This document shows, piece by piece, positions 6,435 through 14,103 of a stretch of DNA of 64,000 nt. Origin of the DNA: JACCTU01 sp963788055. GTDB lineage: Bacteria; Actinomycetota; Thermoleophilia; Gaiellales; Gaiellaceae. The stretch is from assembly GCA_963788055.1 (NCBI GenBank), contig CAWBFA010000001.1, forward strand, positions 372,001 through 436,000, read 5' to 3'. Under the pieces are notes generated by a model, which was not told where the DNA came from, made no database searches, and saw only the letters and a list, made by a program, of their open reading frames with translations. The position numbers and the translations under genes were made by a program. Numbering within the stretch: position 1 is the stretch's first letter; every line of letters starts with the position of its first letter.

Positions 6435-9374
6435 TCAGACCTGCGCCCGGCCGAGCGACTGGATCTGCTCACGGACGCGTTCGGCACAGGGCAGGCAGCC
6501 CTTCCGCTCCCAGATCGCGAGCGATCGCTCGAGCGCTTCGCGCGCCTCGTCGCTCCGTCCTGCGCGCTCGAGCACGGTGGCGAGGTCCTCGTGCGTGAAC
6601 GCCTGCCACCACACGGTGTCCGTCTTGGTCTCGGCGGTAGCGACTGCCGTGCGCGCCAGCGCCTCCGCCTGCTCGAGCTCGCCTCGGTGGGCAAGCAGCA
6701 GCGCCTCGGCAGCAGCGGCCATCACCCGAACGCCGGAACCGGGCGGCGGGACCGCCCGAGCCTCTTCGAGGAGTCGCTCAGCCTCGTCGAAGCGAGCGAG
6801 GTAGCAGAGCTCGCGTGCGAGCATGCCCTTGGCCGTCGCCGCTGGGATGGCGACATGGGCGATGAGCTTTATCTCTTCGGCGGCGTATCGGCATGCGCGC
6901 TCCCGATCGCCTTCGATCGTCGCAATCAGCGAGAGGATCGTGTACGCGTCCCGGGAGGTGTCGCCGGTCACCTCGCGTAGGTGGCTCGACCGCGCCTCGG
7001 CGAGCGGCCACGCCTCGTCCAAGCGGCCGAGCATCGCGAGGAGCATTGCCCGCACGCCGTCCTGGGAACCCGGGGGCCGCCAATCGGCGAGCTCGTCCAT
7101 CATGCGCATCGCGTCGTCGGCCGGTCGCGGGCCGATGATCAGCGACCACTCCAGCTCCGTAGCGGACCGTGAGTAGCCGGCGAGGCGCTGGTAGCGAAGC
7201 GCCTGGAGCAACGCTTCGACGAGGTCGTCGTGCTGCTGGTGGAAGTCCGCGGCGGAGGCGAGCATCTCCCAGAGCAACGCAAGGCGGCGTGGATCGTCCC
7301 GCTCCTCCTCGAGGGGAAGCGCAGCACGGCAGAGCGCGATCACCTCGTCCGTGGCGTCGGGCTCGCCTGCGTAGTTGCGCCCCACTAGGGCCAGCGCACG
7401 CGCGAGTATCGCCCCGGAGTGGTCGCCGGCGGCCTCGGCACGTTCGGCGACCGCTTCCGCCGTCTCAACTGCCGTATGCGTATCGAACTCCCCGCCCGCC
7501 CAGACGGACTCGAGCTCGAGCGCAACGTCGGTTCTGTGCGGTCGTACGAGATCGGCCGCCCGATTGAGCAGCGCGGCTGCGGTCCGATAGTCCTGCCGGT
7601 CGACCGCGCGGTTGCCGGCGGCGGCGAGCCGCAGCGTAGCCCGTTCCGCAAGGTCGGGATCGGGTTGGCCCAGCTCGATGCGGTAGCGCGCCGCCTGCTC
7701 GAGGTGGTAGCCCACGATCTCGTCGCGCTCGACGAGCGTGTGGCCATGCTCGTCGAGCCAGTCGGCGAAGCGGACGTGCAGGTCGGCGCGGATCGCCTTG
7801 GGGAGCGCGTCGTAGGCAGCGTCGCGGATCAGCAGGTGGCGGAAGCGATAGCCGTCGTCACCGGCGATCTGAGCGCGGTCGGGACGGACGAGCCGGCGAC
7901 GTACAAGTGCGGCGAGCCGGGTCGTGACCTGCGTTTCCTCGGGAGTGAGCGCCTGCACGCCGCCACGGTGGAAGACCTCGCCCTCGACGGAGCCGCGCTC
8001 GAGCACCCGGCGCTCGGCCTCGTCGAGCTGGTCGAGGCGAGCCGCCAGCAGGGCCTTCAGCGTGGGCGGCACCTCGACCTCCGCGTCCTCGGCCGCCATC
8101 GCCAGCATCTCCGAGATGAAGAGCGGGTTGCCGGCCGCAGCGTGCGCGATCCGCTGGCGCAGCTCTGCAGAGACGTCGCGCCCGATAAGGGCATCTGCGT
8201 CTTCGGGCGGGAGCGGATCGAGGCGCAACGACGCCGGCCAGGACGGCCGCTGCTCGACCAATTCCGGGCGCGCCATGCACAGGAGCAGGAGCGGAGCGCC
8301 GGCCGAGAGCAGCGCAGTCGACTCGACCAGATCGAAAAACGTCTCCTCGCCCCATTGGAGATCGTCGAAGACGACGACGAGCGGCGCCTGCTCCTCGAGC
8401 ACCTTCCGGAACGCCCACGCGATCTCGTCTCCGCTCGTCCCGACGTCCGACTCGCCGAGCAGTGACAGGATTGCCGCCTCCGCGACCGGATCCGACGGGA
8501 GCGCCTCGAGCTGCTTCACGACCTCCACCACCGGCCAGTAGGTGATCCCCTCGCCGTAGGGCAGGCAGCGACCCCGGGCGACGCGAGCGTCGATCGCAGC
8601 CAGTGCCTCGGCAACGAGCCGTGACTTGCCCACCCCGGCGTCGCCCACCACCGTCACGAGCTCGCAGCGCGACTCCGTCTTGGCCTGCTCCCACGCCTCC
8701 GCGAGCGATCGCAGCTCTCGCTCGCGACCGACGAACCGCGACGCATGGCTGCGCTCGGGCGCATCCAGGACGGAGACGAGGCGAAAGGCCGGCACCGGAT
8801 GCGACTTTCCCTTCAGCGTCAACGGCTCGACCGGCTCCGCCGCCACCGCTTCGCGCACGAGGGCGAGCGTCGCCTGACCGATCAGCACCTCACCCGGCGC
8901 GGCGGCCTGCTCGAGCCGCGCCGCGACGTTGACCGCGTCCCCCGTCGCGAGCCGCTCCTCCGTCCCCGTCACCACCTCGCCCGTGTTGATGCCTATGCGG
9001 CCGGCGATCCCGAGCTCGGGCAGCGCGTCGCGCATCTCCACCGCCGCCCGGCATGCGCGTAGGGCGTCGTCCTCGTGCGCTGCGGGAACGCCGAACACCG
9101 CCATCACCGCATCGCCGATGAACTTCTCGACCGTGCCGCGGTGCGCCTCGACGATCGCCTTCATCCGCTCGAAGTAGCGTGCGAGCAGCGCGCGCAGGGC
9201 TTCAGGGTCGGTCTGCTCCCCGAGCGCCGTCGAGCCCGTCAGGTCGCAGAACAGCACCGTGACCGTCTTTCGAACCTCGCGCGACGCCGCCGGGGATGCG
9301 AGCGCCGCGCCGCAGCTGTTGCAGAAGCCGGCGCCCGGCGGATTGTCCCGCCCGCAGCTCGCGCAGATGAGCAC
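6435..9374 (-). CDS. Zinc ribbon / class III nucleotidyl cyclase / AAA ATPase / TPR protein
   Basis: A 979-residue multidomain protein. Residues 1-25 form a zinc ribbon (CASCGRDNPPGAGFCNSCG). Residues ~35-200 form a class III cyclase-like domain with metal-site aspartates in VLFCDLTGST and KFIGDAVMAVFG, plus DAVNVAARLE. Next comes an AAA/STAND-type ATPase with Walker A VVGDAGVGKSRLV and Walker B LVVVFDDLQWGEE. The C-terminal ~450 residues are TPR-like helices. Such proteins are cytoplasmic signalling regulators; whether this one makes cAMP is untested. It alone fills the unit between copies E and F. Confidence 0.85.
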   Translation of the reverse strand: MLICASCGRDNPPGAGFCNSCGAALASPAASREVRKTVTVLFCDLTGSTALGEQTDPEALRALLARYFERMKAIVEAHRGTVEKFIGDAVMAVFGVPAAHEDDALRACRAAVEMRDALPELGIAGRIGINTGEVVTGTEERLATGDAVNVAARLEQAAAPGEVLIGQATLALVREAVAAEPVEPLTLKGKSHPVPAFRLVSVLDAPERSHASRFVGRERELRSLAEAWEQAKTESRCELVTVVGDAGVGKSRLVAEALAAIDARVARGRCLPYGEGITYWPVVEVVKQLEALPSDPVAEAAILSLLGESDVGTSGDEIAWAFRKVLEEQAPLVVVFDDLQWGEETFFDLVESTALLSAGAPLLLLCMARPELVEQRPSWPASLRLDPLPPEDADALIGRDVSAELRQRIAHAAAGNPLFISEMLAMAAEDAEVEVPPTLKALLAARLDQLDEAERRVLERGSVEGEVFHRGGVQALTPEETQVTTRLAALVRRRLVRPDRAQIAGDDGYRFRHLLIRDAAYDALPKAIRADLHVRFADWLDEHGHTLVERDEIVGYHLEQAARYRIELGQPDPDLAERATLRLAAAGNRAVDRQDYRTAAALLNRAADLVRPHRTDVALELESVWAGGEFDTHTAVETAEAVAERAEAAGDHSGAILARALALVGRNYAGEPDATDEVIALCRAALPLEEERDDPRRLALLWEMLASAADFHQQHDDLVEALLQALRYQRLAGYSRSATELEWSLIIGPRPADDAMRMMDELADWRPPGSQDGVRAMLLAMLGRLDEAWPLAEARSSHLREVTGDTSRDAYTILSLIATIEGDRERACRYAAEEIKLIAHVAIPAATAKGMLARELCYLARFDEAERLLEEARAVPPPGSGVRVMAAAAEALLLAHRGELEQAEALARTAVATAETKTDTVWWQAFTHEDLATVLERAGRSDEAREALERSLAIWERKGCLPCAERVREQIQSLGRAQV

Positions 9375-9464
9375 AGCGTGAGGCTAAGACATCGTCACGC
9401 CAGCCGGTAGCGCTGGGCGCAGCGGCTCGGTGGCGGAGGAGTGAGACCCTGGTGACGGATCACT

Positions 9465-9498
9465 CGTGTGCGCGAGAGTTCGGGAATGTCGCCTGACG
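9465..9498 (+). repeat. 33-bp cassette repeat, copy F
   Basis: CGTGTGCGCGAGAGTTC followed by GGGAATGTCGCCTGACG. It ends about 12 bases before the GNAT start codon, so it overlaps the region where the ribosome-binding site of that gene must lie. Confidence 0.8.
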
Positions 9499-9510
9499 TA
9501 CCCTCATGTG

Positions 9511-10071
9511 ATGCCGGATCAACCGGCGCCGCTTGCGTATCCGGACCCGCCACTGACCGACGGCGTCGTCGTGCTGCGTCGGTGGACGCGAGACGACCTC
9601 GGGTGTGTCGAGGAAGCGACCCAGGATCCCGACATACCGAAGGGGACCACCGTCCCGGCGACGTTCACGCCCGCAGAAGGTCTGGCGTGGATCGAACGGC
9701 AGTGGTCGCGGCACGACGAGGGTACGGGGCTCTCACAAGCGATCGCAGACGCGGCCTCGAACGAGGCATTCGGCGCAGGCGTGTTGATGGCGCGGCAGCC
9801 GGGCACAGTCGAAATCGGCTACTGGCTGATACCTCTCGCGCGAGGCCGTGGATTCGGCTCGCGTGCAGTTGGTCTCCTCGCTCGATGGGCCTTGACCGAG
9901 CCGCCGCTCGCGCGGGTCGAGGCCCTGGTTGTGCCGGACAACATCGCCTCGCAGCGCGTCCTGGAGAAAGCCGGCTTCCGGCGCGAAGGACACTTGCGCT
10001 CTTATCTCGTGTTCGAGCGGCAGCGTGCGGACGCACTGATCTACTCGCTCCTTCCGAGCGACCTCTCATGA
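9511..10071 (+). CDS. GNAT-family N-acetyltransferase (RimJ/RimL-like)
   Basis: About 186 residues. It opens with LTDGVVVLRRWTRDDLGCVE, typical of RimJ/RimL-type acetyltransferases. Motif A for acetyl-CoA binding is seen as YWLIPLARGRGFGSRAVGLL, and motif B as VPDNIASQRVLEKAGFRREG. Substrate unknown. ATG 9511 follows GTG 9508; the longer frame upstream is cassette repeat and is not used. It is the only gene between copies F and G. Confidence 0.85.
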   Translation: MPDQPAPLAYPDPPLTDGVVVLRRWTRDDLGCVEEATQDPDIPKGTTVPATFTPAEGLAWIERQWSRHDEGTGLSQAIADAASNEAFGAGVLMARQPGTVEIGYWLIPLARGRGFGSRAVGLLARWALTEPPLARVEALVVPDNIASQRVLEKAGFRREGHLRSYLVFERQRADALIYSLLPSDLS

Positions 10072-10101
10072 GCCGAATCCCGCCGCGGCCGTGGCATAGC
10101 C

Positions 10102-10130
10102 GCCTGGGCGAGTGTCCTGTCCCTTGAGCG
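10102..10130 (+). repeat. 33-bp cassette repeat, copy G (internally shortened)
   Basis: GCCTGGGCGAGTGTC then CTGTCCCTTGAGCG. The central GGAA of other copies is missing, but both halves match the consensus. It begins 31 bases after the GNAT stop. Confidence 0.7.
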
Positions 10131-10235
10131 CAGTCGGGTGTAATCGCAACTCTGGAGCTACGCGCCGGATGCGCCCGCGAGTGCGGCCTCTGGGCGAGCG
10201 TCGGCGACTGCGTCCATGTGATTTAGCATGCGGCC

Positions 10236-10892
10236 GTGCGCGAGTTGCGGACGGGCCTGTGGCACTGGGAGGCACCGCACCCGGACTGGTCGGGGCCTGA
10301 GAACGAGGCGCTTCGCCAGCGCCTCGCGGCCACCGCTGAGACGCCGAGTAAGGCGGGAGTGGTTTCGTCCTACGCGATCGACGACGGCGACCAGGTGCTG
10401 CTGTTCGATCCGCTGGCCGTGCCGAGAGAGATCGTCGAGCATGCGGCCGACCGCCAGCCGGCGATCGTGCTGACGTGCCCGTGGCACGAGCGCGACACCC
10501 GGAGCTTGGCGGAGCGACTCAGCGCGCCGGTATTCGTGCCTCCGCCCGACGAAGGCAGCCCGGACGTGGCCTGGCTGGTAGCCGGGGACGCGGTCGAGGG
10601 GCATCTGTTCTCGGCGGGCGATCGGCTGCCCGTCGGAGTCGAGGTGTTCCCGGGAAGGGAGCCGAACGACGTCGTGCTTTGGGTCGAGAGCCGCCGTGCG
10701 GTCATCGCAGGCGACACGCTCGTCGACTTCGGCCATGGCCTCGAGATCCCGCCCGAGTGGTTACCTGACGGCGTGACGCCCAAGCAGGTCATTGAGGGGT
10801 TGCGCCCGCTGCTCGAGCGGCCGGTCGAGCATGTACTCGCCACGCACGGTGGGCCTCGCGATCGGGCCGCCCTCGAGCGCGCGCTCTCCTGA
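10236..10892 (+). CDS. MBL-fold metallohydrolase-like protein
   Basis: A 218-residue protein of the beta-lactamase-fold group: SSYAIDDGDQVLLFDPLAVP near residue 45, then PAIVLTCPWHERDTRSL (a variant of the HxHxDH metal motif with only CPWHERD kept), VLWVESRRAVIAGDTLVDFG and VEHVLATHGGP. The first metal motif is partly degenerate, so catalysis is uncertain. GTG 10236 is the start. It lies between copy G and a possible degenerate copy near 10939. Confidence 0.7.
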   Translation: MRELRTGLWHWEAPHPDWSGPENEALRQRLAATAETPSKAGVVSSYAIDDGDQVLLFDPLAVPREIVEHAADRQPAIVLTCPWHERDTRSLAERLSAPVFVPPPDEGSPDVAWLVAGDAVEGHLFSAGDRLPVGVEVFPGREPNDVVLWVESRRAVIAGDTLVDFGHGLEIPPEWLPDGVTPKQVIEGLRPLLERPVEHVLATHGGPRDRAALERALS

Positions 10893-11044
10893 GCCGGTCG
10901 GGGGTTATCGCTACTCCGTAGTTGGGCGCAGGACCCTCGCCTGGCCAGCGTTGATGCTGGCAGAGTGTCGAATCCTGAGGCAGCCGTTCGTCTAAGGGTG
11001 AGAGGCGGCCGGAGGAGGCCGCCGGGAGACAAGGGAGGCATGGG

Positions 11045-11428
11045 ATGACGCGATACCTGATCTCGTTCGGTGCCCACGCGATGGACCACATCCCCGACGA
11101 GGACATGCCCGCCGTGACCAAGGCCTCGATCGAGGTGGTCCAGGAGGCCCTGAACGCCGGGGTGTGGGTTTACGGCGCCGGACTGAAAAGCGAGAGGGCG
11201 AGCATCGTGGCCACCGACGGGATGGTCACCGACGGCCCGTTCCCGGAGACCAAGGAGGTCATCGGCGGGTTCTCGGTAGTCGATGTGCGCTCACGCGAGG
11301 AGGCGCTGGAGTGGGCCGCCAAGATCGCTGTCGTCTGCCGCTGTGCGCAAGAGGTACGCGAGCTCCTGCCCGACCCGCGAGGGCTAGAGCAAGATGTCCT
11401 TCGGGCGGCGGTCGGCGCATCAACCTGA
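11045..11428 (+). CDS. YCII-related domain protein
   Basis: A 127-residue protein with the pattern of YCII/DUF1330-like dimeric alpha-beta barrels: MTRYLISFGAHAM, GVWVYGAGLKSERASIV, TDGMVTDGPFPETKEVIGGF and SREEALEWAAKI. Relatives of this type are often encoded beside ECF sigma factors, but here it stands alone. ATG 11045 is preceded by GGGAGACAAGGGAGG, a strong ribosome-binding region. Function unknown. Confidence 0.8.
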   Translation: MTRYLISFGAHAMDHIPDEDMPAVTKASIEVVQEALNAGVWVYGAGLKSERASIVATDGMVTDGPFPETKEVIGGFSVVDVRSREEALEWAAKIAVVCRCAQEVRELLPDPRGLEQDVLRAAVGAST

Positions 11429-11479
11429 ACCTGCCCGGTAGGAGGCCTCGCCCCGGCCTGGGTCACTGAGGGGTACGTC

Positions 11480-11611
11480 GTGCGCCAAGCAGACGGTGAG
11501 GTCGTCCTGCGCACGACGGACGGGGTGTACGCGCGGCGGTTCCTCGCCGAGCTCAGACGGCTGCGGCCGATTCAACGTGGCGCGCGATCTGATCCTCCCG
11601 GCGAGGCGTAG
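11480..11611 (+). CDS. Possible 43-residue basic peptide
   Basis: The short GTG-initiated frame (RQADGEVVLRTTDGVYARRF, then LAELRRLRP) fills the gap between the YCII gene and copy H. A weak half-repeat (GCCTGGGTCACTGAGG, about 11454-11469) precedes it, so it could be a small unit of its own. No family is recognised and it may be chance. Confidence 0.25.
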   Translation: MRQADGEVVLRTTDGVYARRFLAELRRLRPIQRGARSDPPGEA

Positions 11612-11619
11612 GGCCGCTG

Positions 11620-11653
11620 GCCTGGGCCAGTGTTCCGGAATGACCCCTGAGCG
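11620..11653 (+). repeat. 33-bp cassette repeat, copy H
   Basis: GCCTGGGCCAGTGTTC followed by CGGAATGACCCCTGAGCG; very close to the consensus, with the central palindrome TTCCGGAA. It separates plus-strand genes from the minus-strand GNAT gene. Confidence 0.88.
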
Positions 11654-11692
11654 GCGCGCGACGCATCGGGTATCCGCTTAGCCCTAGCGAGG

Positions 11693-12193
11693 CTAGGGGT
11701 CGAGCGGCAGCATGAGTGAGCAATAGCCCTTGATCATGGCGTAGCCGCTGTCGGCGTAGAGACGAAGGGCGGGGTCGTTGTCATCCTCAGTCTGCAAGAC
11801 CAGCCGCAGTCCGCCCGACGCGATTGCAGCCGCTCGGACGGAAGCGAGGAGGGCGCGACCAACTCCGAGCCGTCGGTGTGTCGGCAGGACGAACAGGTCT
11901 CGGATCTGCCAGAAGTGGGCGAGTCGCAACGAAGCCGGAACTTCCATCGTGATCGCAAACCCGACGAACCTCTCATTGTCTTCAGCGACGAACACGCGGA
12001 GGCGACTCGTACTGAGGTTCTCGCCCAGCCAGCACGCTGATCGGGAGGCATCGGAGTCCTCGCCGTAGTGAGCGCGATACTGATCGAAGATCTCGGCAAG
12101 TGCTTCGATTTCTCTGCGCGTCGGGGCAGCGAGAGTCCGAACAGAAACACGACCGTTGGCGGCTGTAGGACTGGGATGGGTGTTCCGACTCAC
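11693..12193 (-). CDS. GNAT-family N-acetyltransferase
   Basis: About 166 residues. The acetyl-CoA loop is in IRDLFVLPTHRRLGVGRALL, preceded by VFVAEDNERFVGFAITME and followed by LQTEDDNDPALRLYADSGY, a complete GNAT fold. The GTG at 12193 is preferred because GGAGAGA lies 6 bases upstream. The longer reading frame, to 12289, would translate the cassette repeat and is rejected. Substrate unknown. It is the only gene between copies H and I. Confidence 0.85.
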   Translation of the reverse strand: MSRNTHPSPTAANGRVSVRTLAAPTRREIEALAEIFDQYRAHYGEDSDASRSACWLGENLSTSRLRVFVAEDNERFVGFAITMEVPASLRLAHFWQIRDLFVLPTHRRLGVGRALLASVRAAAIASGGLRLVLQTEDDNDPALRLYADSGYAMIKGYCSLMLPLDP

Positions 12194-12236
12194 GGCTCTC
12201 TCCACGACAACGGTATCGCCAGGCGGCAGTGACCTT

Positions 12237-12266
12237 GCCTGGGACAGAGTCCTCTCACCTGACGGG
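12237..12266 (+). repeat. 33-bp cassette repeat, copy I (tRNA-adjacent variant)
   Basis: GCCTGGGACAGAGTC then CTCTCACCTGACGGG. It lacks the central GGAAT block and shares the CTCTC centre with copy N only. Both variants precede the paired GGGCAAAAGTT motif, hairpin and tRNA sequence. Confidence 0.7.
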
Positions 12267-12283
12267 CCGGAAAGGACTCCTCC

Positions 12284-12305
12284 GGGCAAAAGTTGGGCAA
12301 AAGTT
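12284..12305 (+). repeat. Tandem GGGCAAAAGTT pair (left of tRNA fragment)
   Basis: Two exact 11-base copies of GGGCAAAAGTT lie head to tail. The same pair occurs at 19073-19094 beside the intact tRNA. They could be arm-type integrase binding sites or the end of a lost integrase gene; neither is proven. Confidence 0.6.
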
Positions 12306-12334
12306 GCTGACCTCGCCTCCTAACCAGAGAACAG

Positions 12335-12358
12335 AAAGGCCCCGTTTCCGGGGCCTTT
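12335..12358 (-). terminator. tRNA-type terminator hairpin (duplicate)
   Basis: AAAGGCCCCG and CGGGGCCTTT enclose a TTTC loop, identical to the hairpin beside the intact tRNA-fMet. It was copied with the tRNA 3' end. Confidence 0.65.
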
Positions 12359-12362
12359 CCAG

Positions 12363-12404
12363 TAGCGGGGGCAGGATTTGAACCTGCGACCTCCGGGTTA
12401 TGAG
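12363..12404 (-). repeat. 3' fragment of tRNA-fMet (attachment-site copy 2)
   Basis: 42 bases identical to the 3' part of the intact tRNA, through the CAT anticodon. It then diverges (GTCATGCG instead of CCCGGCGAG). With its hairpin, GGGCAAAAGTT pair and repeat copy I it forms a ~168-bp block duplicated at 19029-19193. Confidence 0.85.
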
Positions 12405-12490
12405 TCATGCGTTGCCAGGTGCGCTAACGGCGAAATCGGCGCGGTTGCGCGCTTTCACTTCAGGTGAGGTCATCCGAGGTCAGCCCAGGC

Positions 12491-12513
12491 GGGCAAAAGT
12501 TCGGGCAAAAGTT
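12491..12513 (+). repeat. Tandem GGGCAAAAGTT pair (right of tRNA fragment)
   Basis: Two copies of GGGCAAAAGTT separated by one C, preceded by GAGGTCAGCCCAGGC. This pair lies on the other side of the tRNA fragment from the pair at 12284, matching the degenerate pair at 739-760. The whole 12194-12598 stretch holds only these attachment-site features and no gene. Confidence 0.55.
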
Positions 12514-12598
12514 GGCGCCCAGTTGTAGAGAACCCACGCACCCTTCCCCCTGCGCAGGAACTTGAGTCACGCGTGATGTCGCGCCGAGGGGGGCCGCG

Positions 12599-13685
12599 TT
12601 ATGGCTTGAGTAGGTAGAAGCGCCAGAAATCGTTATCGATCGGCAAGACCTCACAGCTCGAAAAGCCGGCCTCGCTTGCATACCGCCTAACGGTGTCCGC
12701 CCGAATCACGGTGCCCGTGCCAGCCGCGCCTTTCCCCACCATGCCGACCGGCAGACAATGGAACACGCTGAAGCCGTAGAAGAGCCTCTCCACTTCGCCC
12801 GCCGGGGCGGTGAACGCGTCCTCGGTGCGTTCGTCGCCGATGAACATGAGACCATCGTCGCTGAGGAGTCCCCGTGCGGCGGCCAGCACGTCCACCGGGT
12901 ACGACATGTCGTGCAACGCCTCGAAGATCGTGACGAGATCGTAACGGCCGGCTAAATCGGCGTCCGCAGCGTCGCGCTCGTGGAACGTCACCCGGCCCTC
13001 GACTCCGCTCCCTGCGAGGTTCCCGCGGGCACATTCCGATCGACGCTTGGTCGGAGTCAATTCCGTCAACCAACACCTTCGGGTATGCACGAGCGATCTC
13101 GATGCTCGAGCGACCCTGGCCGCACGCTATGTCCCCTACTCGCGCGGGCGGATCGGCGAGGAGCCGCTCGTGGAGCTCTGGGACCGCTGGCAGCCACTCC
13201 TTCGCCAGCAAGTTCTCGAACAACGGCCGCGTGAACGCGGCCTGGCCCTCGTGCAACTCTTCGCCGTAGTCGGCGTACGGCACGCCTTCGCCGGTCCTGA
13301 ATGCGGCAAGCACTGCGTCAATCGGTCGGATCGAAGCCAAGACAGCGCGCGCCATCGGCGCGATGTAGTTCACGCTCGAAACGTCAAGGAGCGCCTCGAC
13401 GTGCCCCTCCGGCAGCCGGAACCGTCGCTGCTCCCCATCGATCTCCACCTCCAGCAGGTCGCTCGCCGCCTGTTGCTCGAGCCACTCGCGTGCGTACCGT
13501 TCGTGCACCCCGGCCGCCTGCGCCAGCTCTGCGGATGTCAGAGGACCATCATCGGCCATGATCCGGTAGAGACCGAGACGTTCACCGACGTACACCGAGA
13601 AGAGATCGAACGCGCCGACAGCGTTCATGAACAGGCGCTCGACAAGGGCATCGCGCCGTTCGGTCGAATCAGCCACGCTTGGCAT
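12599..13685 (-). pseudogene. SAM-dependent methyltransferase, frameshifted
   Basis: Two frames join near 13035 into one ~360-residue protein. The first encodes an N-terminal winged-helix-like dimerisation region (LFSVYVGERLGLYRIMADDG, AGVHERYAREWLEQQ) and the first SAM motif (VGDIACGQGRSSIEIARAYP, VDGIDSD). The second continues with VTFHERDAADADLAGRYDLV, FEALHDMSYPVDVL and ends ...NDFWRFYLLKP. This is the layout of O-methyltransferase-like class I enzymes. ATG 13685 is the start. The gene lies between two tRNA-fMet fragments, so it may be a small integrated unit of its own. Substrate unknown. The frameshift may be an assembly error. Confidence 0.75.
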
Positions 13686-13740
13686 AGAGCACACTCCTGT
13701 CGATCTCGGGATCTTCTCTTCCGCGTCTCGCGAACGCAAC

Positions 13741-13931
13741 CGGTCTCGGCCGGGAAGCGCCCAAGCCACCTGTGGCCGCCGACCCCGAACTCCGGCGCCG
13801 CGTCTTCGACGCCTTCCGGCTCTCGGTCTCGCTGGACCGGAACGCCCGCCAGATACTTGGTGAAGGCGCTCGTCCCGAGCGCCTTCACCAAAGCCCGCGA
13901 CCTTCAAGCCTGGTCGCTACTGGGTTCATAG
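13741..13931 (+). pseudogene. C-terminal remnant of a serine recombinase
   Basis: The frame gives AADPELRRRVFDAFRLSVSL then DRNARQI; after a shift near 13855 a second frame gives LVKALVPSAFTKARDLQ. This resembles the C-terminal end of large serine recombinases as I remember it (ELRRRVFxAF..., KALVSSAF). It points into the tRNA-fMet fragment at 13935, where an integrase gene adjoining its attachment site would be. The catalytic N-terminal domain is absent. The identification rests on memory of the family, so it is moderate. Confidence 0.45.
13859..13889. terminator. Strong 13-bp hairpin beside tRNA fragment
   Basis: Perfect arms GGTGAAGGCGCTC and GAGCGCCTTCACC enclose GTCCC. It lies 45 bases from the tRNA fragment at 13935 and overlaps the recombinase remnant, where it breaks the reading frame. 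It may end transcription of the old recombinase gene, or have arisen by duplication of its 3' end. Confidence 0.5.
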
Positions 13932-13934
13932 CTT

Positions 13935-13967
13935 GGCAGGATTTGAACCTGCGACCTCCGGGTTATG
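13935..13967 (-). repeat. 3' fragment of tRNA-fMet (attachment-site copy 3)
   Basis: 33 bases from GGCAGG through the T arm to GGGTTATG match the intact tRNA. The acceptor strand (GCGGGG) is replaced by an unrelated AGCTT. It is the shortest of the copies. Confidence 0.75.
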
Positions 13968-13997
13968 CGTTCTGAGGTTCCAGGCGAGATCACGCTC

Positions 13998-14031
13998 GGC
14001 TGGGCGAGTGTTCAAGAATGTCGCTTGAGGC
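13998..14031 (+). repeat. 33-bp cassette repeat, copy J
   Basis: GGCTGGGCGAGTGTTC followed by AAGAATGTCGCTTGAGGC. It lies 30 bases right of tRNA fragment 3 and ~70 bases before the MBL gene. Confidence 0.85.
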
Positions 14032-14103
14032 CAATGCCATGGTGATGAACGGTTGCGACTCTCGCGCCCCCGAGCGCTGCCGCGAGATACTTTCGATGTT
14101 GCG

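Noticed and set aside
10939..10981. Possible 15th repeat copy (GCCTGGCCAGCGTT ... GAATCCTGAGG)
   Set aside because: Both halves show some match but with a large internal difference; too weak to count, though its place between two genes fits.
11454..11469. Half-repeat GCCTGGGTCACTGAGG
   Set aside because: Only the outer parts of the repeat match; it may be chance.
13772..13975. ORF ending WQDLNLRPPGYAF
   Set aside because: The end is a translation of the tRNA fragment. Only the part before the hairpin was kept, as a recombinase remnant.
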